From Methanomassiliicoccales archaeon (GTDB lineage: Archaea; Thermoplasmatota; Thermoplasmata; Methanomassiliicoccales; JACIVX01): 11,541 bases of DNA. This document shows positions 5,813-11,541 of this stretch, in pieces. A model generated the notes under the pieces. It was not told where the DNA came from, made no database searches, and worked only from the letters and a program-made list of their open reading frames with translations. The stretch is taken from contig JAJRAH010000145.1 of the NCBI GenBank assembly GCA_028679985.1, positions 1 through 11,541 of the forward strand, given 5' to 3'. The stretch's first letter is position 1; each line of letters starts with the position of its first letter. The translations under genes and the position numbers were made by a program.

Positions 5813-6262
5813 ATGACTGCCGGTCTGGTGTCTTATCCAGAGAAATGCACAGGCTGCCGATTTTGCGAATTGATCTGCTCCCTCACGCACGAGGGCGTTG
5901 TGAACAGGAAGAAGGCGCGTCTCAGGGTCGTCAAGGAGGGAGTGAGGAACGACATACCGGTCGTTTGCACGCAGTGCGTCGCATGTGGTGACGATTGCTG
6001 CGCTGAGGCGTGTCCGGAAGATGCCATCTCCCTGGTAGGCGGCATTCTGGTCGTGGATGACGAGCTGTGCACTGGTTGCGGCGCGTGCGAGGAGACCTGC
6101 AGGTTTGGGGTAATAAGGGTCGTCGATGATTTGGCTCGCAAATGCGATCTCTGCGGAGGCGACCCCGTTTGCGTCAAGTTCTGCCCCCTCGGCGCTCTGA
6201 AATTCGAAGAAGCGGACGAGGGGAAGTATCTCGCCGTCCTGTCCTTGCTGGGAGGGAAGTAG
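5813..6262 (+). CDS. Four-cluster [4Fe-4S] ferredoxin, electron-transfer partner of AOR
   Basis: Iron-sulfur protein of 149 residues, of the AorA/YdhY/HycB-like type, that should carry electrons to or from the tungsten enzyme encoded next. Sixteen cysteines fall into four groups: C12-x2-C15-x2-C18-x3-C22; C52-x2-C55 with C63 and C67; C86-x2-C89-x2-C92-x3-C96; C111-x2-C114 with C120 and C124. This predicts four cubane clusters. In bacterial AorABC and YdhY/V-type complexes such subunits form a conducting chain to the pterin subunit. There is no Tat signal, so it is cytoplasmic. Its stop abuts the AOR start and its last codons contain the AOR ribosome-binding site, which implies a stoichiometric complex. 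The terminal electron partner is not visible. Confidence 0.88.
   Translation: MTAGLVSYPEKCTGCRFCELICSLTHEGVVNRKKARLRVVKEGVRNDIPVVCTQCVACGDDCCAEACPEDAISLVGGILVVDDELCTGCGACEETCRFGVIRVVDDLARKCDLCGGDPVCVKFCPLGALKFEEADEGKYLAVLSLLGGK
6251..6256 (+). promoter_or_regulatory. Shine-Dalgarno of the AOR gene inside the ferredoxin 3' end
   Basis: GGAGGG, 6 nt before the AOR ATG, encodes the C-terminal glycines of the ferredoxin, followed by AAG-TAG. It is identical to the hdrC/hdrB junction over 15 nt. Confidence 0.75.
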
Positions 6263-8086
6263 ATGGACGCGCGCGGAGGAAAGATACTCTATGTCGATCT
6301 GACGACGGGCAAGATCAGATCGAGGAGCACGCCTGAGGAACTGGTCAGGGACTATCTCGGGGGAGAGGGTTTTGCGGTCAAGTTGTTCTACGACGCAATG
6401 GATCCGAAGCTGGACGCCTTCGACCCGAAGAACGTTCTCGTCGTCGCTCCGGGTCTTTTCACGGGCGTTGCGGTCCCCACAGCCGGCAAGACAGCATTCG
6501 TGTCGAAATCGCCGCTGACCGGGACGATCGCGGAGTCGATCATGGGAGGAGGAATCGGAGCCGAGCTGAAAGCGGCGGGATACGACGCCGTCGTCATCGA
6601 GGGGAAATGTGATTCGCCATCGTATCTCTTGATCGATGACAAGCGCGCAGAACTCCGCAGCGCGGCAAAGCACTGGGGCAAGTTCACGAGGGACACAGAG
6701 AAAGCGATACGAGAGGAGGCCGGGGACTTCATCGTCGCCTGCATAGGACCTGGCGGGGAGAAGCTTGTGCGATTCGCGGGGATCGACTGCGAGGATCGCC
6801 AGTCAGGCAGAGGGGGTCTAGGTGCCGTCATGGGGTCGAAGAACCTGAAGGCGATCGCTGTCAGGGGAACGAAAGACATCACGGTCGCGGATCCCGAGAA
6901 GCTGGCCGCAATCGGTCTGAAGTGGCAAGCGATCATGGAGAAGAGCAACGCCTTCAACGAAGACACGAAGTACGGCAGCGGAGAGTTCCTCGGTTGGGTC
7001 AACTCCGAACGTGGCGTCTTTCCGACAAGGAACTGGAAGGAGAGCGTGTTCGATTCGCGGGAGAAGATAGACCCGTACTACTGGGCTCCGAGATACGGGA
7101 TAAAGAACAAAGGTTGCTTCGCCTGCACTAAAGCATGCGGGAAGCTGTTCGTGATCGAAAAGGGGCAGTACGCGGGCACCGTGTTGGACGGCGTCGAGTA
7201 CGAGACGCTGTACTCTCTCGGCTCGCAGTGCGGAAATGGAGATATCGAGGCACTCGCCAGGGCGAACGAGATATGCGATATCTACGGGATCGACACGATC
7301 TCCACAGGAGTCGTGATCGGGTTCGTCATGGAACTGGTCGAGAGGGGCATTCTCGACCCGAAGGACATCGGCGTCGACTGCAGGTTCACGAATCCCAGTG
7401 CTGTTCCGGATATGGCCGAAATCATCGGGGAGAGGAAGGGGATGGGCAGGCTGTTCGGAGAAGGCGTTCTGAGGATATCGAGGAATGTCAAGCGCGGCTC
7501 GGAGGACTACGCCATCCAGGTGAAAGGCATGGAGCCCCCGGCGTATGATGTGAGGGGGCTCAAGGGCCTCGGCTTGGGTTTCATGACATCGACGAGGGGC
7601 GCGTGCCATCTTCGATCCGGTTTCTACGCCCTGGACCTCACCGGGAAGACCTGGAGGATCTCCGGTGTGGATCGGTTCTCGGCGGAGGGCAAGGGCGAGC
7701 AGGTCCGCCTCATGGAAGACTTCATGATGGTGTACGACTGCCTGGGAATGTGCAAGTTCCAGCGCGGCTTCTTCGCGTTGGAAGGCCTCATCGAGTTCCT
7801 CGGCGCGGTGATCGGCTCATCGTACACCGAGGATGACTTGCTGCTCGTGGGCGAAAGGGTGAACAACCTCAAGCAACTGTTCAATCTGGATGCCGGGATA
7901 CGAAGGGAAGATTCCTACCTGCCGAAGAGGGTGATCACCGAACCGATCAAGTCCGGCGTCTCGAAAGGATCCCTCCTGACAGAAGAGGAGATGATCAGGA
8001 TGCTGGACGATTACTACGAGGCGAGAAGGTGGGACATCGAAGGACGTCCGACCCAGTGGAAGCTCTCGCAGCTCGGTCTGGATTAG
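6263..8086 (+). CDS. aor: Aldehyde:ferredoxin oxidoreductase (tungsten-bispterin enzyme)
   Basis: Oxidises aldehydes to carboxylic acids (or the reverse) at a tungsten bis-pyranopterin centre, in the cytoplasm. The 607-residue length and residue numbering track Pyrococcus furiosus AOR (605). The N-terminal domain starts GGKILYVDLTTGKI and continues LGGEGFAVKLFYD. The cluster ligands are C285-x2-C288-x3-C292, with the fourth, C497, in DCLGMC. The pterin motif DVRGLKGLG begins at D429, and RGACH places H449 where AOR has its proton-donating histidine (H448). E312/E314 lie in VEYETLYSLG, near the catalytic glutamate region. The second pterin motif GIDTIS is also present. All features support an active AOR sensu stricto rather than FOR or GAPOR, though substrate range is unknown. 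Translationally coupled to the four-cluster ferredoxin; the convergent CBS gene ends 12 nt downstream. Confidence 0.94.
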   Translation: MDARGGKILYVDLTTGKIRSRSTPEELVRDYLGGEGFAVKLFYDAMDPKLDAFDPKNVLVVAPGLFTGVAVPTAGKTAFVSKSPLTGTIAESIMGGGIGAELKAAGYDAVVIEGKCDSPSYLLIDDKRAELRSAAKHWGKFTRDTEKAIREEAGDFIVACIGPGGEKLVRFAGIDCEDRQSGRGGLGAVMGSKNLKAIAVRGTKDITVADPEKLAAIGLKWQAIMEKSNAFNEDTKYGSGEFLGWVNSERGVFPTRNWKESVFDSREKIDPYYWAPRYGIKNKGCFACTKACGKLFVIEKGQYAGTVLDGVEYETLYSLGSQCGNGDIEALARANEICDIYGIDTISTGVVIGFVMELVERGILDPKDIGVDCRFTNPSAVPDMAEIIGERKGMGRLFGEGVLRISRNVKRGSEDYAIQVKGMEPPAYDVRGLKGLGLGFMTSTRGACHLRSGFYALDLTGKTWRISGVDRFSAEGKGEQVRLMEDFMMVYDCLGMCKFQRGFFALEGLIEFLGAVIGSSYTEDDLLLVGERVNNLKQLFNLDAGIRREDSYLPKRVITEPIKSGVSKGSLLTEEEMIRMLDDYYEARRWDIEGRPTQWKLSQLGLD

Positions 8087-8098
8087 AATCGGCGCATC

Positions 8099-8659
8099 CT
8101 ATCCCCATTGCTCGAAGCAGTCGGAGCAGATCATCTGTCCTTCCTTGGCGCGAAGCTCGCTCGAAAACGCTCCGCAGTTGTCGCAGTACCCAGAGATGAC
8201 CTTTGTCCCCGATTCCTCGGCCGAGCCGGGTTTCTTGATCTTCGCCCACTCCCTCGTTATCTCGATCAGCGACGGCGAGATCCTCAGAATATCATTCTCG
8301 GTGAGTATGCCGATCAAGTGACCCTTGCTGACGACTGGCAGTCTCCTCATCCCCATCTTGGACATCTTCGTCGCGGCATCGGCAACGCTTTCTCTCGGCC
8401 CGACAGTCTCAAGGGGCGCCGTCATTACATCTTTGATCCTTATCTTCGATGGCGTCTTTCCGGCGGCAACGACCTTGTCGACGAGATCCCTCTCCGTCAG
8501 GATGCCCATCGGAGTGTCGCCCTCCACCACGACGAGGCTTCCGACACGCTCGGTCCTCATTATCTTAGCGGCTTCCTGGATGGTCATGTCTGGTTTCGCG
8601 ATGATCGGGGTCTTGGTCATGACCTCCTCCACGTAAATGTCTGCCGCCCTGCCGTTCAT
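8099..8659 (-). CDS. CBS-domain pair protein with C-terminal zinc ribbon
   Basis: Predicted regulatory protein of 186 residues. Two CBS motifs, about residues 8-62 (VEEVMTKTPIIAKPDMTIQE... GILTERDLV) and 72-130 (IRIKDVMTAPLETVGPRESV... GILTENDIL), should pair into a Bateman module that binds an adenine nucleotide or similar ligand. A short linker leads to a zinc-ribbon with C159-x2-C162 and C178-x2-C181 at the end. I chose the ATG at 8659 because the CBS fold begins right after it and a TATA-like TTTTCTA lies about 28 nt upstream, fitting a leaderless mRNA. An ATG at 8743 would add 28 residues unlike the family. It is convergent with the AOR gene and divergent from the AMMECR1 operon. Its target is unknown; the zinc ribbon suggests nucleic-acid or protein binding. 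Confidence 0.85.
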   Translation of the reverse strand: MNGRAADIYVEEVMTKTPIIAKPDMTIQEAAKIMRTERVGSLVVVEGDTPMGILTERDLVDKVVAAGKTPSKIRIKDVMTAPLETVGPRESVADAATKMSKMGMRRLPVVSKGHLIGILTENDILRISPSLIEITREWAKIKKPGSAEESGTKVISGYCDNCGAFSSELRAKEGQMICSDCFEQWG

Positions 8660-8683
8660 CAAGCTTACTATTGACGCTAGGGG

Positions 8684-8690
8684 TAGAAAA
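8684..8690 (-). promoter_or_regulatory. TATA-like element of the CBS/zinc-ribbon gene
   Basis: On the minus strand GGAAGGG-TTTTCTA reads as a BRE-like purine tract plus weak TATA, about 28 nt before the ATG. It supports the shorter reading frame and a leaderless transcript. Confidence 0.4.
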
Positions 8691-8710
8691 CCCTTCCGAG
8701 TCCAACAATG

Positions 8711-8729
8711 CACCGCGATAATCGGGGTG
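8711..8729. promoter_or_regulatory. 19-bp near-perfect palindrome between divergent genes
   Basis: CACC-G-CGAT-A-ATCG-G-GGTG is symmetric at 8 of 9 pairs around a central A. A third half-site-like CACCAATCG follows at 8738-8746. It lies about 20 bp upstream of the CBS-gene TATA element and about 80 bp upstream of the AMMECR1 TATA box. This is the position and shape of a dimeric regulator site; the regulator is unknown. Confidence 0.5.
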
Positions 8730-8808
8730 AGGATAGACACCAATCGCTCTGGGAATAGGCCGTATCCTTCCCGATGGTGAAGTGATCCGGCTGAAAGTCA
8801 TGCACAAG

Positions 8809-8817
8809 AGATAAATG
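8809..8817 (+). promoter_or_regulatory. TATA box of the AMMECR1-pyrC operon
   Basis: AGATAAATG is centred about 44 nt before the chosen ATG. It predicts transcription starting near 8838, just before the AAGGAGATG ribosome-binding site. It is flanked by a 5-bp inverted repeat, ATGCA (8800) and TGCAT (8816). Confidence 0.5.
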
Positions 8818-8840
8818 CATTCAAGAAAATGGCTTCAGTC

Positions 8841-8849
8841 AAGGAGATG
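8841..8849 (+). promoter_or_regulatory. Shine-Dalgarno that fixes the AMMECR1 start
   Basis: AAGGAGATG, complementary to the 16S 3' end, lies 6 nt before the ATG at 8856. This favours that start over the ATGs at 8829 and 8847, which have no such site and lie too near the TATA box. Confidence 0.65.
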
Positions 8850-8855
8850 CCAACT

Positions 8856-9449
8856 ATGAACGACACCGAGGGAGAGCTGGCGGTCAGAGCGGCTAGGCAA
8901 GCGGTCGATGCTGAGGCTAGGCACGAGGGCGCTGGAAAGCTCGATCTTCCGCAGAGCTTCAAGGAGAAAAGGGGAGTCTTCGTGACTCTGTCCACGTATC
9001 CCTCTCACGATCTAAGGGGCTGCATAGGATACCCTGAGCCAGTCTACTCGCTCGGAAGCGCTCTGATAATGGCCGCTCAGGCGGCATGTCACGATCCCAG
9101 GTTCCCGCCTCTGACAACAAGAGAGCTGGATTATATCGTGGTGGAGGTCAGCATCCTCACCCGGCCGACCGAGATCAAGTGCACGGACCGCAGCAAGCTG
9201 ACCGAACTCGTCAAAGTGGGGGAGGACGGTCTGATAGTCGAGATGGGTCCTTACAGGGGCCTCCTGCTACCCCAAGTCCCGATCGAGTGGGAGTGGGATG
9301 CCGAGACCTTCCTCGGACAGACTTGCCTCAAGGCTGGCCTGAGTCCCGATTCTTGGCTGGACGAGAAGTCGAAGTTCTGCAAGTTCCAGGCGGAGATATT
9401 CGCGGAGGAAGCGCCGAGGGGTCGCGTGGTCAAGAAGACCTTGAAGTGA
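8856..9449 (+). CDS. AMMECR1-domain protein
   Basis: Member of the AMMECR1 family found in archaea, bacteria and eukaryotes; the biochemical role is unknown. From the ATG at 8856 the protein has 197 residues. The signature LRGCIGY is at 53-59, with C56 the invariant cysteine. Other family segments are DPRFPPLTTRELD, VEVSILTRP, GLIVEMGPYRGLLLPQVP and FLGQTCLKAGL. The upstream ATG at 8829 would add 9 residues but is disfavoured by the ribosome-binding site and promoter spacing. In many prokaryotes AMMECR1 is associated with Memo and a radical-SAM protein; neither is visible here. Instead dihydroorotase follows 4 nt after the stop, so the two are co-transcribed, with YkgJ as third gene. Whether this links AMMECR1 to pyrimidine metabolism is open. 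Confidence 0.92.
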   Translation: MNDTEGELAVRAARQAVDAEARHEGAGKLDLPQSFKEKRGVFVTLSTYPSHDLRGCIGYPEPVYSLGSALIMAAQAACHDPRFPPLTTRELDYIVVEVSILTRPTEIKCTDRSKLTELVKVGEDGLIVEMGPYRGLLLPQVPIEWEWDAETFLGQTCLKAGLSPDSWLDEKSKFCKFQAEIFAEEAPRGRVVKKTLK

Positions 9450-9453
9450 TGTC

Positions 9454-10716
9454 ATGGATCTGGTAATCGAGGGCAGAGCGTACATCAAAGGGAAGCTCGT
9501 TCAGTGCTGCATCGGAGTGGAGAACGGCAGGATCAGATCGATCAAGAAACTGCTCGGAGGGGACGAGCACCTCGACTTCGGGGACATGCTGATCCTTCCG
9601 GCCGCTATCGACCCTCACGTCCACTTCAGGGATCCTGGTCTCACAAAGAAAGAGGATTTCCAGACGGGCACAATCTCGGCCGCTTACGGAGGAGTCTCGT
9701 GCGTCCTCGACATGCCAAACACCGTCCCTCCGACCCTCACCCCGCGCTCACTTGAGGACAAGGCTGCGACGGTGTCGAAGAAGGCATGGGTCGACTACGG
9801 TCTGATTGGGGGATGCTCGGCAAGAGCCGATCCCGCTGCAATGTCCGAGAAGGTCATCGCTTACAAGCTGTTCATGAGCTCAACCACCGGCAATCTCCTC
9901 GTGACCGACGATGACGCCACTGCGAAGATAGTCACCTCGATCGCCGGAACCGGGAAGGTGCTGTGCGTGCACGCGGAGGACCAGAAGCTGATCAAGACCG
10001 CACAGGAGGCGAACCTCAACGAGCATGAAAAGATCAGACCGTCTTCTGCGGAGGCTTCCGCGATAGCGAGGTTGTCGGATATTCAAGGGGCGGGAAGAGT
10101 CCATCTGTGTCATCTTTCGTCCAAGGAGGGTCTTGCAGCCGCCGAGAAGCTTCAATTCACCAAAGAGGTCGCTCCTCATCATCTCCTGCTTGACAAGCAC
10201 TCGAAGCTGGGGACGTATGGAAAGGTGAATCCTCCCCTGAGGGGGAAGGGGGACAGAGAGTCGATCTTCGAAGCATTCCGCACCGGAAGAATCGATATCC
10301 TTGCATCGGATCACGCCCCGCACACGATCGAGGAGAAGGAACAGGAGTTCGCCGATGCGCCTTCCGGCATGCCGGGTGTCGAGACCTCTCTGCCCCTGAT
10401 GCTCGCCCTCGTGAAGAAGGACAGAGTTCCTCTCGAAGTACTCGTCAGGATGGCTTGCGAGCGGCCCGCGGAGATATTCGGGATCAACAAAGGAAAGATC
10501 GAGGTGGGTAGGGATGCGGACCTCATCGTTGTGGACGGAACGAGCATGAGGGGCATTGCTGCAAAGGATCTTCACAGCAAGTGCGGCTGGACGGCCTTCG
10601 AGAACTGGGATGCGATATTCCCTCGCGTGACATTCGTCCGCGGCATGAAGATCGTGGAGGAGGGCGGGCTGGTCGGGGAAAGAATCGGAAGGGATGTCGT
10701 TGCTCGGAAGCGATAG
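9454..10716 (+). CDS. pyrC: Dihydroorotase
   Basis: Third step of de novo UMP synthesis: reversible cyclisation of carbamoyl-aspartate to dihydroorotate. The 420-residue protein is a class I cyclic amidohydrolase. The metal motif DPHVHFRDPG carries H55 and H57, with substrate arginine R59. N89 is in DMPNT, K138 in AYKLFMSS is a candidate bridging residue, H173 is in VHAED and H220 in CHLSS. NPPLR is at 259-263, the catalytic D286 in SDHAPH, and GMPGVET at 305-311. Every expected active-site element is present, so it should be active rather than a pseudo-DHO; allantoinase or hydantoinase is less likely given NPPLR and DMPNT. It starts 4 nt after the AMMECR1 stop with GTGAT as a modest ribosome-binding site, and its last 23 nt overlap the YkgJ gene. 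No other pyr genes are in view. Confidence 0.95.
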   Translation: MDLVIEGRAYIKGKLVQCCIGVENGRIRSIKKLLGGDEHLDFGDMLILPAAIDPHVHFRDPGLTKKEDFQTGTISAAYGGVSCVLDMPNTVPPTLTPRSLEDKAATVSKKAWVDYGLIGGCSARADPAAMSEKVIAYKLFMSSTTGNLLVTDDDATAKIVTSIAGTGKVLCVHAEDQKLIKTAQEANLNEHEKIRPSSAEASAIARLSDIQGAGRVHLCHLSSKEGLAAAEKLQFTKEVAPHHLLLDKHSKLGTYGKVNPPLRGKGDRESIFEAFRTGRIDILASDHAPHTIEEKEQEFADAPSGMPGVETSLPLMLALVKKDRVPLEVLVRMACERPAEIFGINKGKIEVGRDADLIVVDGTSMRGIAAKDLHSKCGWTAFENWDAIFPRVTFVRGMKIVEEGGLVGERIGRDVVARKR

Positions 10717-11541
10717 ACTGCGAGTCGACTTCTCGGAGCTCGTCGGTCGGACCTTCGAGTGTATTGACCGATGCCAGCTATGCTGCCTGTGCCAGCCGGA
10801 AGTCCTTCCGGACGAGAGACCCTTCTTCAGGGAGAAATACCCCGACAAGCTCATTCTCAAGAGGAGCCCGCGCAGGCATTTCGCCCTCGCTCTGAGGAAG
10901 GGCCGGGGGTCCTGCTCGTTCCTCGAGAACCGGAAGTGCGCGGTCTACGAAAGCAGGCCCAGGTTCTGCCGTCGATTTCCAATTCACTTCTACGTCGGAA
11001 GTGGGATTCAAGCCGAACTCGATCTCTCATGCAGGGGAGTCTGGACCGGCAAGGGCGAGGATGCACTGCTCCTCGGCTCCGTGATGGCGAGCGAAGATGC
11101 GGAAGTTCTCATGGCGACGCTGTCGGAATCGAAGAAGGTCTATGGCGAGTTCTTCCGGAACTGCATGGAATTCGGCGTGTACTCGGGTCCGGACAGAATG
11201 AGGAGCGAGGTTGCCGCGAGAATAGGGTCATTCGCAGAATTGCCCTTTGTCGCCAGCGTGCTGGAGATGTCCGCAGAAGAAGAGGAAATCGATTTGTCGA
11301 AGCTTGAGTCCGTCAGGGGGGAAGATTTCGACTTGGATGGTTTGGAGGCGGCTGCCAGGGAGGCCGCCATGGATTCCCTGTCGTCCTCAGATCCTGTTGC
11401 ACTTCCAGTCTACTGCGACGAGAGAGGGGAGTGGAACATCTTCAACGTCAAGAACGGCAACGTCGAATGGTCGATTCTCGACGAGGAAGGAGACTTGCAC
11501 CTCAGGAAATCAGTCGACCCCAAAGATATCAGGCTTCTCCC
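10694..11541 (+). CDS. YkgJ-family cysteine-cluster protein, 3' end outside the window
   Basis: Putative zinc- or iron-cluster-binding protein; 282 codons are visible without a stop. The ATG overlaps the end of pyrC by 23 nt, with GGAAGG just before it. The N-terminal domain matches the YkgJ/CxxCxxCC pattern: C23, C27, C30, C31 and an extra C33, then SCSFLENRKCAVYESRPRFCRRFP with C74, C82 and C92, and C113 in LSCRGVW. The rest (about 114-282) is acidic, with no cysteine motif and no recognised domain, and makes it longer than minimal YkgJ proteins. Function is unknown across the family. It is the third gene of the AMMECR1-pyrC operon, by overlap and shared direction. Confidence 0.82.
   Translation, partial: MSLLGSDRLRVDFSELVGRTFECIDRCQLCCLCQPEVLPDERPFFREKYPDKLILKRSPRRHFALALRKGRGSCSFLENRKCAVYESRPRFCRRFPIHFYVGSGIQAELDLSCRGVWTGKGEDALLLGSVMASEDAEVLMATLSESKKVYGEFFRNCMEFGVYSGPDRMRSEVAARIGSFAELPFVASVLEMSAEEEEIDLSKLESVRGEDFDLDGLEAAAREAAMDSLSSSDPVALPVYCDERGEWNIFNVKNGNVEWSILDEEGDLHLRKSVDPKDIRLL

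Noticed and set aside
5696..6673. Minus-strand reading frame of 325 codons
   Set aside because: It lies opposite the ferredoxin and AOR genes, whose cysteine motifs are complete; its sequence has no domain pattern and it is a G+C-driven shadow frame.
8660..8743. N-terminal extension of the CBS protein from the ATG at 8743
   Set aside because: The 28 added residues are unlike the family, contain the palindrome and the TATA-like element, and lack a ribosome-binding site; the ATG at 8659 fits better.
9131..9137. TTATATC as an internal promoter in the AMMECR1 gene
   Set aside because: It encodes the family-conserved LDYIVVEVS segment, and no gene start lies at a suitable distance.
9880..10860. 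Minus-strand reading frame of 326 codons
   Set aside because: It is the complement of dihydroorotase and the YkgJ gene, both with clear motifs; low-complexity R/S/H-rich composition.

Overview
The window is archaeal DNA, about 55-60% G+C by eye. The evidence is a eukaryote/archaeal-type ribosomal protein (S3Ae/eS1), a tRNA with a canonical 37/38 intron and no encoded CCA, TATA-type promoters about 25 nt ahead of transcript starts, one probable leaderless GTG start, and HdrC/HdrB. Gene content (NiFe-hydrogenase maturation protease, HdrCB, tungsten-type aldehyde:ferredoxin oxidoreductase) points to an anaerobic, probably methanogen-related or Thermoplasmatota-like euryarchaeon. That placement is inference. 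No mobile element, CRISPR array or foreign-looking block was seen, and no gene-free stretch exceeds about 200 bases.

Left third (1-3044): a hydrogenase maturation protease runs off the left edge on the minus strand. It is divergent from a ModE/LysR-like winged-helix regulator, and the two share a 60-bp promoter region built around an inverted repeat with a TATA core. Next come hdrC-hdrB and a small unrecognised gene, in one apparent operon behind a strong TATA box. hdrA is not present.

Middle (3045-5664): the gene for ribosomal protein S3Ae, followed 10 nt later by an intron-containing tRNA-Met(CAU). Then comes an ArsA/Get3-family ATPase with a C-terminal Hsp20-like domain, whose 3' end overlaps a small helical protein of unknown function. 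The gap 4061-4208 shows only a weak 5-bp inverted repeat (CCAAC/GTTGG) and no gene.

Right half (5665-11541): a four-cluster ferredoxin and the AOR catalytic subunit form a two-gene operon behind a promoter with a TCGTTA/TAACGA inverted repeat. A convergent CBS-pair/zinc-ribbon protein lies on the minus strand. After a 196-bp divergent promoter region with a 19-bp near-perfect palindrome comes a tight operon of AMMECR1 protein, dihydroorotase (pyrC) and a YkgJ-type cysteine-cluster protein that runs off the right edge.

Taken together, the redox genes (hydrogenase maturation, HdrBC, AOR plus ferredoxin) fit an H2/ferredoxin/thiol-based anaerobic energy metabolism. They sit among housekeeping genes for translation, protein targeting and pyrimidine synthesis. 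No clearly new system is demonstrated. The least explained elements are the two small proteins (after hdrB and after arsA), the cluster of promoter palindromes, and the AMMECR1-pyrC-YkgJ operon.
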